A model generated the notes under the pieces. It was not told where the DNA came from and searched no databases. It saw nothing but the letters and a program-made list of their open reading frames with translations. Both the position numbers and the translations under genes were made by a program. A stretch of DNA of 9,606 nt from an uncultured Janibacter sp. (GTDB lineage Bacteria; Actinomycetota; Actinomycetes; Actinomycetales; Dermatophilaceae): NCBI GenBank assembly GCA_946222495.1, contig CAMICF010000104.1, positions 1 through 9,606 of the forward strand. The letters are read 5' to 3'. Below are positions 1-6,403 of the stretch, piece after piece. Every line of letters starts with the position of its first letter. Position 1 is the stretch's first letter.

Positions 1-1
1 C

Positions 2-1687
2 CTCGAGTCGGCTCGGCAGGTCATCGCGGTCCCCGTGGCGGGGGCCGACTGCTGGGCCAGCGCGGAGGATGCCGCCCGGCTCCGGGATGCCCTCGGCACC
101 TCCCTTCCCGCCGGGCTGCCCGCCAGCGTCCTCGAGCCGGCCGCCGACCCCCTCGGCGACCTCGTGCGTCGCTATGCCCGCACGCACGTCCCCTTCACCT
201 CCGCCGACCTCGCGGCGCACTACGGCATCGGCCGCGCCGTCGCGCAAGATGCCCTCCGCCGGCTCGTGCAGGCCGGACGCCTCGTCGAGGGCGACCTCCT
301 GCCCGCCGAGTGCGGCGGTCAGGGCGGAGAGTTCTGCGACACCGAGGTCCTGCGCACCCTGCGCCGACGCTCCCTCGCCGCGCTGCGCCACGAGGTCGAG
401 CCGGTGGTGCCACGCCAGTACGCGCGCTTCCTCCCCGCGTGGCAAGGGGTGGGCCAACGGATGCGGGGCGGCGACGGCATGCTCCGCGTCGTCGAGCAGC
501 TGAGCGGCGCCCCCGTCCCCGCCAGCGCCCTGGAGTCACTCGTCCTGCCGGCCCGCATCGACGAGCCCGTCGCCCCCCTGCTCGACGACCTCATGGCGAC
601 CGGGCAGGTGCTCTGGGCCGGGCACGGCAGCCTCCCCGGCGACGACGCGTGGATCAGCCTCCACCTCGCCGACGGGGCGACCACGACCCTGCCCACGCCC
701 GACGACACGGACCTCACGACGGTGGAGTCCGCCGTCCACGGCGTGCTCTCCGGGGGCGGCGCCCACTTCTTCCGCGACATCGCCGACGCCCTGGCCCGCG
801 ACCGGGCCGAGGGCACGGACCCCGTGGGCGACGAGGAGCTCGCCGACGCCCTGTGGAGCCTGGCCCACCGTGGCCTGGTCACCGGCGACACCCTGGCCCC
901 GGTCCGCGGGCTCCTCGCGGGCGGACGCCCGGCCCACCGGCAGCAGCGACGCCCCGCGACGCGCGGCAGGTACGGCGGACGCCCCCGGCTGGGCCGGCCG
1001 GGTCTGCCCCAGCGCAGCGGACCACCGCGCGTGGCCGGGCGCTGGTCCGCCCTCCCCCAGGCCGAGAACGACCCGACGATCCGCGTCCACGCCGCCGCGG
1101 AGGGACTGCTCGACCGGCACGGAGTCGTCACCCGGGGCGCGGTCGTGGCCGAGGAGGTCACCGGCGGTTTCGCCGCGATCCACCGCGTGCTGGGCGCCGC
1201 GGAGGAGGCCGGCCAGGTGCGCCGCGGCTACTTCATTGAGGGGCTGGGCGCATCGCAGTTCGCGGTGCCCGGCGCGGTCGACGAGGTGCGGTCCGTCCGC
1301 TCGGGCGACGAGGTCGTCGTCCTGGCCGCCACCGACCCGGCGAACCCCTGGGGGGCGGCGCTCCGCTGGCCCGAGCGCTCCTCCGGTCACCAGCCCGGAC
1401 GCAAGGCGGGTGCCCTCGTGGTCGCCGTCGACGGCGAGCTCGTCCTCTACGTCGAGCGGGGTGGTCGGACGCTGCTCTCGTGGGGCGAGGACGATGCCGC
1501 GCTCGAGGCGGCCGCCCGGGGCCTCGCCGCCGCGGTGCACCGCGGGGCGCTCGGCAGGCTGACGGTGCAGAAGGCCGACGGCTCGGCCGTCCTCGGGTCG
1601 ACGGATCCCCTCGCGCTCGCCCTCACGGCGGCGGGCTTCACGATGACCCCTCGAGGGTTGCGTCTGCGTCCGTCCGGACGGGGGTGA
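2..1687 (+). CDS. lhr: Lhr-family ATP-dependent helicase, C-terminal part (5' end outside window)
   Basis: The reading frame is open from the left edge, so the true start and the helicase core (Walker A, DEAH and motif VI) lie upstream and are not visible. The visible 561 residues match the long C-terminal extension of actinobacterial Lhr helicases, which are about 1500 aa in full and act in DNA repair and recombination as 3'-5' ATP-dependent translocases. Recognisable blocks are a winged-helix-like segment (FTSADLAAHYGIG, near 195-235), the family block TEVLRTLRRRSLAALRHEVEP (about 341-403), an Arg/Gly/Pro-rich linker (about 920-1030), and the near-universal Lhr block LLDRHGVVTRGAVVAEEV followed by RRGYFIEGLGASQFA (about 1105-1270). 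The frame has no interruption and ends in TGA. It converges on clgR with 15 nt between the stop codons. Family assignment is by recalled resemblance; the missing core limits confidence slightly. Confidence 0.88.
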   Translation, partial: LESARQVIAVPVAGADCWASAEDAARLRDALGTSLPAGLPASVLEPAADPLGDLVRRYARTHVPFTSADLAAHYGIGRAVAQDALRRLVQAGRLVEGDLLPAECGGQGGEFCDTEVLRTLRRRSLAALRHEVEPVVPRQYARFLPAWQGVGQRMRGGDGMLRVVEQLSGAPVPASALESLVLPARIDEPVAPLLDDLMATGQVLWAGHGSLPGDDAWISLHLADGATTTLPTPDDTDLTTVESAVHGVLSGGGAHFFRDIADALARDRAEGTDPVGDEELADALWSLAHRGLVTGDTLAPVRGLLAGGRPAHRQQRRPATRGRYGGRPRLGRPGLPQRSGPPRVAGRWSALPQAENDPTIRVHAAAEGLLDRHGVVTRGAVVAEEVTGGFAAIHRVLGAAEEAGQVRRGYFIEGLGASQFAVPGAVDEVRSVRSGDEVVVLAATDPANPWGAALRWPERSSGHQPGRKAGALVVAVDGELVLYVERGGRTLLSWGEDDAALEAAARGLAAAVHRGALGRLTVQKADGSAVLGSTDPLALALTAAGFTMTPRGLRLRPSGRG

Positions 1688-1702
1688 CGAGCGGGCTCCG
1701 GG

Positions 1703-2002
1703 TCAGGCCGCGGAGACGACGTCCTCGCTGCGCGTGGCGACGGGCAGGGCCACCGGCGCGCTGGCCCGCTCGGCGCGGTCGGCCCGCTGGGCGATCTCGG
1801 TGAAGACGACGGACATCGGGAGCTCCAGCGCGTGGCAGATGGCGGCCACGAGCTCGGAGCTCGCCTCCTTTTCGCCGCGCTCGACCTCACTGAGGTAGCC
1901 GAGGGAGACGGAGGCCTTGGCGGAGATGTCCCGCAGGGTGCGGCCCTGGTCACGACGGGCATGACGCAGCACGTCGCCGAGCTCTTCCCTCAGCAGCACC
2001 AT
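1703..2002 (-). CDS. clgR: ClgR-type XRE-family transcriptional regulator of Clp protease genes
   Basis: A 99-aa helix-turn-helix protein. The HTH lies at about residues 8-65, with the hallmark block SLGYLSEVERGEKEASSEL at 33-51 that is typical of ClgR/PopR proteins. ClgR is known to activate clpP1P2, clpC and other stress genes in Corynebacterium, Mycobacterium and Streptomyces. The C terminus ends VVSAA, an Ala-Ala end like the degron through which ClgR and PopR are themselves degraded by ClpP. The ATG at 2002 is chosen because AGGAGG sits 8 nt upstream. A GTG at 2032 in the same frame would add ten residues but would put that SD inside the coding region, and it would overlap the cinA stop. 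It is the last gene of the rimO-pgsA-cinA run. No clear CGC-N-GCG ClgR operator was found just upstream. XRE fold is certain; the ClgR name is very likely. Confidence 0.86.
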   Translation of the reverse strand: MVLLREELGDVLRHARRDQGRTLRDISAKASVSLGYLSEVERGEKEASSELVAAICHALELPMSVVFTEIAQRADRAERASAPVALPVATRSEDVVSAA

Positions 2003-2010
2003 CGCGCCCA

Positions 2011-2016
2011 CCTCCT
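2011..2016 (-). promoter_or_regulatory. Ribosome binding site fixing the clgR start
   Basis: On the minus strand this reads AGGAGG, a perfect anti-Shine-Dalgarno match, with 8 nt to the ATG at 2002. It decides between that ATG and the in-frame upstream GTG at 2032. It lies in the 26-nt gap after the cinA stop codon. Confidence 0.8.
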
Positions 2017-2028
2017 GGCTGTCGTTGG

Positions 2029-2553
2029 TCACGGTCCACCGTACCCCGACCCACCGTCATCGTCCGGGGCGACCTCCCGGCCGAGGACCAGGGCGGCGAG
2101 GACCGCGCCGGCCCGCACGCGGGGCCGCTCCCCGGACAACGTCACGAGGCGCGTCCTCACTTCCCGGGGCGTCGCGCAGGCCACCCACACGGTCCCGGCC
2201 GGGTGCCCCTCGCTCGGCCCGGGCCCGGCGACGCCCGTGGTCGCGAGCGCCACGTCGACGTCGAGGACGCGGCGGGCGCCGGAGGCCATCTCGGACACGA
2301 CCTGCTCGTCCACCGTGCCGACCCGGGCGACGAGGTCGGGGTCGACGCCGAGCACGGAGACCTTCACGGCCGGGTCGTAGGCGACGACGGAGCCGGCGAA
2401 GACGCTCGAGGCGCCCGGCACGCCGACGACGGTCGCTGCGAGCAGTCCTCCGGTCAGCGACTCGGCGGTCCCGAGGGACCACCCGCGGGCCGCCAGCTGC
2501 TCGAGCAGCAGGCCGGCCTCGGTCTCGGCCGAGACACCGGCCTCAGCGGCCAC
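2029..2553 (-). CDS. cinA: CinA C-terminal-domain protein, probable NMN deamidase (PncC type)
   Basis: A 174-aa stand-alone CinA C-terminal domain. The family hydrolyses nicotinamide mononucleotide to nicotinate mononucleotide and ammonia, recycling the NMN released by DNA ligase into NAD. Visible motifs are TAESLTGGLLAA (about 29-40, with the presumed catalytic Ser32), VPGASSVFAGSVVAYD (45-60) with Lys64 just after it, and ALATTGVAGPGPSEGHPAGTVWVA (102-125; conserved glycines). There is no N-terminal MoCF/COG1058 domain, as is common in actinobacteria. The GTG at 2553 is preferred: AAGG lies 6 nt upstream and it leaves an 11-nt overlap with the pgsA stop, whereas an ATG at 2586 would lie deeper inside pgsA and add a basic non-conserved tail. 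The acidic/Gly-rich C-terminal tail (about 163-174) is not part of the fold. Activity is inferred from the family. Confidence 0.86.
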   Translation of the reverse strand: MAAEAGVSAETEAGLLLEQLAARGWSLGTAESLTGGLLAATVVGVPGASSVFAGSVVAYDPAVKVSVLGVDPDLVARVGTVDEQVVSEMASGARRVLDVDVALATTGVAGPGPSEGHPAGTVWVACATPREVRTRLVTLSGERPRVRAGAVLAALVLGREVAPDDDGGSGYGGP

Positions 2554-3199
2554 CGGCCGCCTTGCGCTCGCGCTTCTCCCGGGCACGGTCGCTCGTCTTC
2601 CGCAGCGTCAGCGCCTTGAGGACGTAGTCGACGGCGGTCGCGACCGTCACGACGAGCGCGGCGACGAGGATGACCCAGGCGGCGCCACGGAAGAGGATCT
2701 CGACCGGGAAGGTGGTCAGTGGCCAGACGAACATGCCGATGGCGAGGGCCTGGAGGAAGGTCTTGAGCTTGCCGCCGCGGCTGGCGGGCATGACGCCGTG
2801 GCGGATGACCCAGAAACGCATCACGGTGATGCCGATCTCGCGGACGAGGATGACGACGGTGATCCACCACGGGATCTCGCCGATCATCGACAGCGAGATG
2901 AAGCCGGCGCCGGTGAGCGCCTTGTCCGCGATGGGGTCGGCGACCTTGCCGAAGTCCGTGACGAGGTTCCTGGCGCGCGCCAGGTCGCCGTCGATGCGGT
3001 CGGTGATGATCGCGAAGGCGAAGACGCCCCAGGCCCACCAGCGGGAGGCCGTGTCGTCGCCACCGTGGCGGAGGATCAGCCACACGAAGACGGGGACGAG
3101 GAGGATCCTCATGACCGTCAGGGCGTTGGGCAGGTTCCACGGGCTTGGCTGCGTCTCCGCGTCCCCGCCGGCGGCCACCGTGGGCTGGTCCTGGCTCAT
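2543..3199 (-). CDS. pgsA: CDP-diacylglycerol--glycerol-3-phosphate 3-phosphatidyltransferase
   Basis: An integral membrane enzyme of 218 aa that makes phosphatidylglycerol phosphate from CDP-diacylglycerol and glycerol 3-phosphate, the committed step towards phosphatidylglycerol and cardiolipin. The CDP-alcohol phosphatidyltransferase signature is complete: D67-x2-D70-G71-x2-A74-R75-x8-G84-x3-D88-x3-D92. The N-terminal WNLPNALTVMRILLVPVFVW (21-40) is the typical entry helix of PgsA. Further hydrophobic segments lie near 53-66, 95-118 and 150-190, and the C terminus is strongly basic and cytosolic-looking. Its ATG overlaps the rimO TGA in an ATGA, with GGAGG 7 nt before the start, so it is translationally coupled to rimO. 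A different CDP-alcohol substrate is possible in this family, but position and N terminus favour PgsA. Confidence 0.92.
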   Translation of the reverse strand: MSQDQPTVAAGGDAETQPSPWNLPNALTVMRILLVPVFVWLILRHGGDDTASRWWAWGVFAFAIITDRIDGDLARARNLVTDFGKVADPIADKALTGAGFISLSMIGEIPWWITVVILVREIGITVMRFWVIRHGVMPASRGGKLKTFLQALAIGMFVWPLTTFPVEILFRGAAWVILVAALVVTVATAVDYVLKALTLRKTSDRAREKRERKAAGGR

Positions 3200-4602
3200 G
3201 CCACCACCTCCGCGACGAGATCGATGCCTTCGGTCCCGGTCACCGTCGCGGTGACGAGGTCGCCGGTGGCGAGGCCGTCGACGGCGCCCGTCAGGAGCGT
3301 CACGCCGTCGATGTCCGGGCCCTGGTGCTCGGCGCGGCCGGACATCTCACCGCTCTCGGGGTCGACCTCCTCCACGAGGACCGACACCTGCTCGCCGACC
3401 CGCTCCTCGGCGCGCTGCGCCGTGAGCTCCTCGACGAGGCGGGTGACCCGGTCGACACGCTCCGCGATGACGTCGGCGGCGACCTTGTCGCCCAGGTGCT
3501 CGCCCTCGGTGCCGTCCTCGTCGGAGTACCCGAAGACGCCGACGACGTCAAGCCGCGCCTCGATGAGGAAGCGCTCGAGCTCGGCGACGTCGTCCTCGGT
3601 CTCCCCCGGGAAGCCGAGGATGACGTTGGAGCGGATCCCGGCCTCCGGCTGGCGCTCGCGCACCGTGCGGATCAGCTCGAGGAAGGAGGCGGTGTCACCG
3701 AATCGCCGCATGCGGCGCAGCAGCGGCCCGGCGGCGTGCTGGAAGGAGATGTCGTACCAGGGCACGACACCCGGCGTGCTGGCCATCGCGCGCAGCAGCC
3801 CCGGGCGGATCTCCGCGGGCTGGAGGTAGGAGACCCGGACCCGGTCGACGCCCTCGATCGCCACGAGCTCCGGCAGGAGCTGCTCCAGCAGGTCGAGGTC
3901 ACCGAGGTCCTTGCCGTAGGACGTCGAGTTCTCGCTCACGAGGAAGAGCTCGCGGACGCCCTGGGAGGCGAGCCACCGCCCTTCGGCCACGACGTCGTTG
4001 GGCCGGCGGGAGACGAAGGCCCCGCGGAAGGTGGGGATCGCGCAGAAGGCGCAGCGCCGGTCGCAGCCCGAGGCGATCTTCAGCGGCGCCCAGGGACGGT
4101 CGTCGAGGCGGGCCCGCGGGAGGTCACCGGCCCCGTGGCCGGGGAGGGCGACCCCGTCGGTGGCGGCGTCACGCTCGACCGGGGAGATCGGGAGGAGGGA
4201 CCGCCGGTCGCCGGGCGTGTGCGCCTCCGGCGGACGGCCGTCGAGGACGGCGCGGAGGTGGTTGGACATGTCGGCGTAGGAGTCGAAGCCGAGCACCGCA
4301 TCGGCCTCGGGCAGCTCGTCGGCCAGCTCCTTGCCGTAGCGCTCCGCGAGGCATCCGACCGCGACGACCTTCTGCGTCTCGCCGTGCTCGCGCAGGTCGT
4401 TGGCCTCGAGGATCGCGTCGATCGAGTCCTTCTTCGCCTGCTCGATGAAGCCGCAGGTGTTGACCACGGCGACATCGGCCGTGGCGGCGTCCTCGACGAG
4501 CGTCCAGCCCCCGGCGGTCAACCGACCCGCCAACTCCTCGGAGTCGACGTCGTTACGGGTGCACCCCAGGGTGACGAGGGCGACGCTACGGGTGTCGGGC
4601 AT
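3196..4602 (-). CDS. rimO: Ribosomal protein S12 methylthiotransferase RimO (radical SAM)
   Basis: RimO adds a methylthio group to the conserved aspartate of ribosomal protein uS12 (Asp88 in E. coli numbering) using two 4Fe-4S clusters and S-adenosylmethionine. The 468-aa product has the three domains in order. The N-terminal MTTase/UPF0004 domain (about 5-125) has cluster cysteines Cys14, Cys50 and Cys84. The radical SAM domain (about 170-395) has C180-x3-C184-x2-C187 and the RimO-typical YSDEDGTEG (359-367). The C-terminal TRAM domain (about 401-468) is VEEVDPESGEMSGRAEHQGPDIDG-like, and the QGPDIDG signature separates RimO from MiaB. A loop at about 125-165 between the first two domains looks non-conserved. 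It is the first gene of the rimO-pgsA-cinA-clgR run. The ATG lacks a usable SD and has a TAGACT hexamer 7 nt upstream, suggesting a leaderless transcript. Confidence 0.95.
   Translation of the reverse strand: MPDTRSVALVTLGCTRNDVDSEELAGRLTAGGWTLVEDAATADVAVVNTCGFIEQAKKDSIDAILEANDLREHGETQKVVAVGCLAERYGKELADELPEADAVLGFDSYADMSNHLRAVLDGRPPEAHTPGDRRSLLPISPVERDAATDGVALPGHGAGDLPRARLDDRPWAPLKIASGCDRRCAFCAIPTFRGAFVSRRPNDVVAEGRWLASQGVRELFLVSENSTSYGKDLGDLDLLEQLLPELVAIEGVDRVRVSYLQPAEIRPGLLRAMASTPGVVPWYDISFQHAAGPLLRRMRRFGDTASFLELIRTVRERQPEAGIRSNVILGFPGETEDDVAELERFLIEARLDVVGVFGYSDEDGTEGEHLGDKVAADVIAERVDRVTRLVEELTAQRAEERVGEQVSVLVEEVDPESGEMSGRAEHQGPDIDGVTLLTGAVDGLATGDLVTATVTGTEGIDLVAEVVA
3207..3211 (-). promoter_or_regulatory. 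Ribosome binding site of pgsA inside the rimO 3' end
   Basis: GGAGG on the minus strand lies 7 nt before the pgsA ATG and within the last codons of rimO. It supports the ATGA overlap start at 3199 and translational coupling. Confidence 0.7.
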
Positions 4603-4609
4603 GCCCCCC

Positions 4610-4615
4610 AGTCTA
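4610..4615 (-). promoter_or_regulatory. Predicted -10 element of the rimO operon promoter (leaderless)
   Basis: TAGACT on the minus strand, with seven bases (GGGGGGC) between it and the rimO ATG. The expected transcription start coincides with the A of ATG. No convincing -35 is visible. The same spacing recurs at four other genes in this window, which strengthens the call. Confidence 0.65.
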
Positions 4616-4641
4616 GGTGGCCCGAGCCGGGAGGACGGACT

Positions 4642-4663
4642 CGCCGGCCCTCCGGGCCCGGCG
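4642..4663 (-). terminator. GC-rich stem-loop just after the channel gene stop
   Basis: On the minus strand CGCCGG pairs with CCGGCG. Inside, CCC pairs with GGG around a GGA loop with one bulged G, giving a 9-bp all-GC stem. It begins 2 nt after the stop codon of the upstream membrane-protein gene and ends before the rimO -10. No U-tract follows, so it may be a U-less terminator or a 3'-end stabiliser rather than a classical intrinsic terminator. Confidence 0.45.
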
Positions 4664-4665
4664 TG

Positions 4666-5370
4666 TCAGCCCCGCGCCCGCATGACGGTGAGGGCGACGA
4701 GCCGGGATATGACCATCGCCACATAGAGGACGCCGGTGAGCTGCTCGAGGATGACCGCGGCCCGGGCATGGGACTTGACGGCCAGGATGTCCGAGAGGCC
4801 GACGCTCGTGAGGTTGGCGGCGGAGAAGTACAGCAGCTCGAGGAAGGTCCGGTGCCCGCCACCACCCGGCATCGAGAAGGATCCCGGCGCCACGGTCTGG
4901 ATGGCGAAGTACAGGTAGGCGAAGGCGAAGAGGAGGACGGTGAAGGCCGCAGCGACGGCGAACATCTCGTCCTTGGTCACCCAGGTGTCGGCGAACATGT
5001 AGGCCACGAGGCCGTAGGCGACGTAGAGGTAGAAGATCGAGAGCATGAGGTGCGCGGTGAAGACGACCGGGACGTTGCCGGAGTCGACGACCGACCACAC
5101 CTCGAGCACGAAGGCCGGGAAGCCGATGAGGAGGGCCAGCCAGGTGAGAGCAGGCGTCGAGCGGATGGTCCAGATGCCGAAGGTCACGGCGACGAGGGAG
5201 AGTCCCGCGATGACGGCGCGACCCCAGGGCTGCGGCTCGACCCACGGCAGCAGGGCGATGGCCAGCAGCTGGATGGTGACGAGCACCGCGGACGGCTGCT
5301 TGCGCACGACGGCACCCCAGTAGCGAGATCCCGTCGGGCGGCTGTCGAGCTCGTACCAGGCCTTCGTCAT
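4666..5370 (-). CDS. Six-helix membrane protein with K+-channel-like pore loop (Ion_trans_2-like)
   Basis: A 234-aa protein with about six hydrophobic segments (near 27-44, 51-69, 73-95, 100-126, 134-160 and 204-229). A re-entrant pore region precedes the last helix: FLELLYFSAANLTSVGLSDI at 176-195. This matches the pore layout of two-helix K+-channel domains (aromatic pore helix, T-x-V-G-x-x-D, then an outer helix), but the canonical GYGD is GLSD here. No arginine-rich voltage-sensor helix and no cytosolic RCK/TrkA domain are present, so gating is unknown. The start at 5370 is chosen because TACAGT lies 7 nt upstream and because reading further upstream gives a charged, low-complexity sequence antisense to the divergent gene. 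It is transcribed divergently from the MauE-thioredoxin fusion across 42 bp and lies 63 bp before rimO. Ion selectivity is not established. Confidence 0.72.
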   Translation of the reverse strand: MTKAWYELDSRPTGSRYWGAVVRKQPSAVLVTIQLLAIALLPWVEPQPWGRAVIAGLSLVAVTFGIWTIRSTPALTWLALLIGFPAFVLEVWSVVDSGNVPVVFTAHLMLSIFYLYVAYGLVAYMFADTWVTKDEMFAVAAAFTVLLFAFAYLYFAIQTVAPGSFSMPGGGGHRTFLELLYFSAANLTSVGLSDILAVKSHARAAVILEQLTGVLYVAMVISRLVALTVMRARG

Positions 5371-5377
5371 GCGCCCA

Positions 5378-5383
5378 ACTGTA
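5378..5383 (-). promoter_or_regulatory. Predicted -10 element of the channel gene (leaderless)
   Basis: TACAGT on the minus strand, seven bases (TGGGCGC) before the ATG at 5370. No SD is seen before that ATG. The expected -35 zone would fall on the -10 of the divergent promoter at 5401-5406. Confidence 0.6.
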
Positions 5384-5390
5384 GGTCGCC

Positions 5391-5400
5391 GATCCGGATC
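5391..5400. repeat. 10-bp perfect palindrome between two divergent promoters
   Basis: GATCCGGATC is a perfect inverted repeat placed between the two outward-facing -10 hexamers and directly touching the rightward one. It could be an operator for joint control, but a 10-bp palindrome can arise by chance in GC-rich DNA. No other copy was noticed upstream of the other genes. Confidence 0.4.
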
Positions 5401-5406
5401 TAGACT
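5401..5406 (+). promoter_or_regulatory. Predicted -10 element of the MauE-thioredoxin fusion (leaderless)
   Basis: TAGACT, six bases (CCTCAC) before the GTG at 5413. It is identical to the rimO -10. No SD precedes the GTG, which supports a leaderless mRNA and this start choice. Confidence 0.62.
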
Positions 5407-5412
5407 CCTCAC

Positions 5413-6403
5413 GTGCTCTCCGGCCCCCTCCTCCTGCCGCCGCTGCTCCTCGCGGGTCTGCTCGTGCTCAGCGGCGCCGCCAAGGCCCGGCACGTCGACG
5501 CGACACGGAGCGCCTTCCGCGAGCTCGAGCTGCCCTCGGCCCTCGCGAGCTCGCCTGCCCCGGTGGCGCTCCCGTGGGCCGAGATCGTCCTCGCGGCGGC
5601 ACTGGTGCTCGCCCCGCCACCGGTGGCCGTACCCGTGGCCCTCCTCGCGCTGCTGCTCTTCCTCGCCTACCTCGTCGTCATCGCGCGCCCTGACCTTCGA
5701 CCACCCCGTGACCTGCGGCTGCTTCGGCGAGCTCGGCCTGGGCGAGGTCACGCGGCGCACCCTCGTGCGCAACCTCCTCCTCGTCCTCCTGGCCGGCCTC
5801 GCCGCGTGGTCGGCCACCGCCGGCACCTCCGTCGCGGCGCGACTGCTGGCCGCGAACGGCGGGACGTGGGCCTGGCTCGCGCTCGTCGTCCTGTGCGGTG
5901 CCACTCTCGTAGCCACCTTCGGCGGGACGAAGGGGGTTCCCGCCCCGCCCGACGCGGGGCTGGACTACGAGCGCCAGCCGCTCCCCTTCGCCACGCTCGC
6001 GGACGAGTACGGGGGCACCCGGACCCTGCACGAGCTGACGACGGACGGAGCCGTCCTGCTCCTCTTCCTCTCCCCCGGCTGCGGCTCGTGCCGGCCGATC
6101 ATCGAGCGGCTGCCCGAGTGGTCAGCGGGGCTCGGCCCCGTGGGGGTGCGCGCGGTCGTCGCCCAGAGCCTCGACAGCGCGGTCGCCGCCGCCCCCGAGC
6201 TCGCCGGCCGGGTCCTGCGGGACGAGCAGGGCGTCACCGCCCGGATCTTCCGCGTCGGGACGCCCGGCGCGGTCCTCCTCGGCGGGGACGGCCTCCTCGC
6301 GGGCGGGCCGGTGCAGGGCGCCGAGGTCCTCGAGTTCTACGAGGACATCCGCGCCGAGCTCGTCGAGGCCGGCGCGGTCGAGCCCGTCACCGATGGTCGG
6401 TGA
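5413..6403 (+). pseudogene. MauE/DoxX-like membrane domain fused to thioredoxin-like domain, frameshifted
   Basis: Two adjacent frames together encode one recognisable protein of about 330 aa. From the GTG at 5413 to about 5688, 92 codons give the start of a MauE-type membrane domain (LSGAAKARHVD, then hydrophobic helices ending YLVVIAR). Its continuation, LTFDHPVTCGCFGELG with the MauE-typical CGCFG motif, is in the next frame from about 5690, and runs on through RNLLLVLLAGLAAW, another helix, and a thioredoxin-like domain with LFLSPGCGSCRPI (CGSC redox pair, about 6059-6097). It stops at 6403. Comparison with the usual family wording (IAR-A-LTFD) suggests loss of two bases in the GC run at 5683-5688, or gain of one. 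MauE proteins support disulphide formation or periplasmic redox maturation, so an intact product would be a membrane thiol-redox protein. As read, translation would go on in the wrong frame as an Arg/Pro-rich sequence. It may be a real mutation or a sequencing error. Confidence 0.75.

Noticed and set aside
1689..1698. GAGC-GG-GCTC inverted repeat between lhr and clgR as a terminator
   Set aside because: A two-base loop is too tight, leaving only a 3-bp stem, and there is no U-tract.
2003..2032. GTG at 2032 as the clgR start
   Set aside because: It would place the perfect AGGAGG within the coding region and overlap the cinA stop; ClgR homologues begin near M-x-LLRxxLG, as with the ATG at 2002.
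3145..5403. A 752-codon open frame on the plus strand over rimO and the channel gene
   Set aside because: It is antisense to clearly recognisable rimO and the membrane protein, has a charged low-complexity composition (Asp/Glu/Gly/Arg/Val) and no family motifs. Such frames arise from GC-biased third positions.
5683..5695. Programmed +1 ribosomal frameshift in the MauE fusion
   Set aside because: There is no stop or rare-codon pause and no slippery sequence or SD-like stimulator of the prfB kind; loss of a GC repeat unit is the simpler explanation.
5371..5916. N-terminal extension of the channel gene frame upstream of 5370
   Set aside because: The extension is charged low-complexity sequence antisense to the MauE fusion. 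The ATG at 5370 has a well-placed -10.
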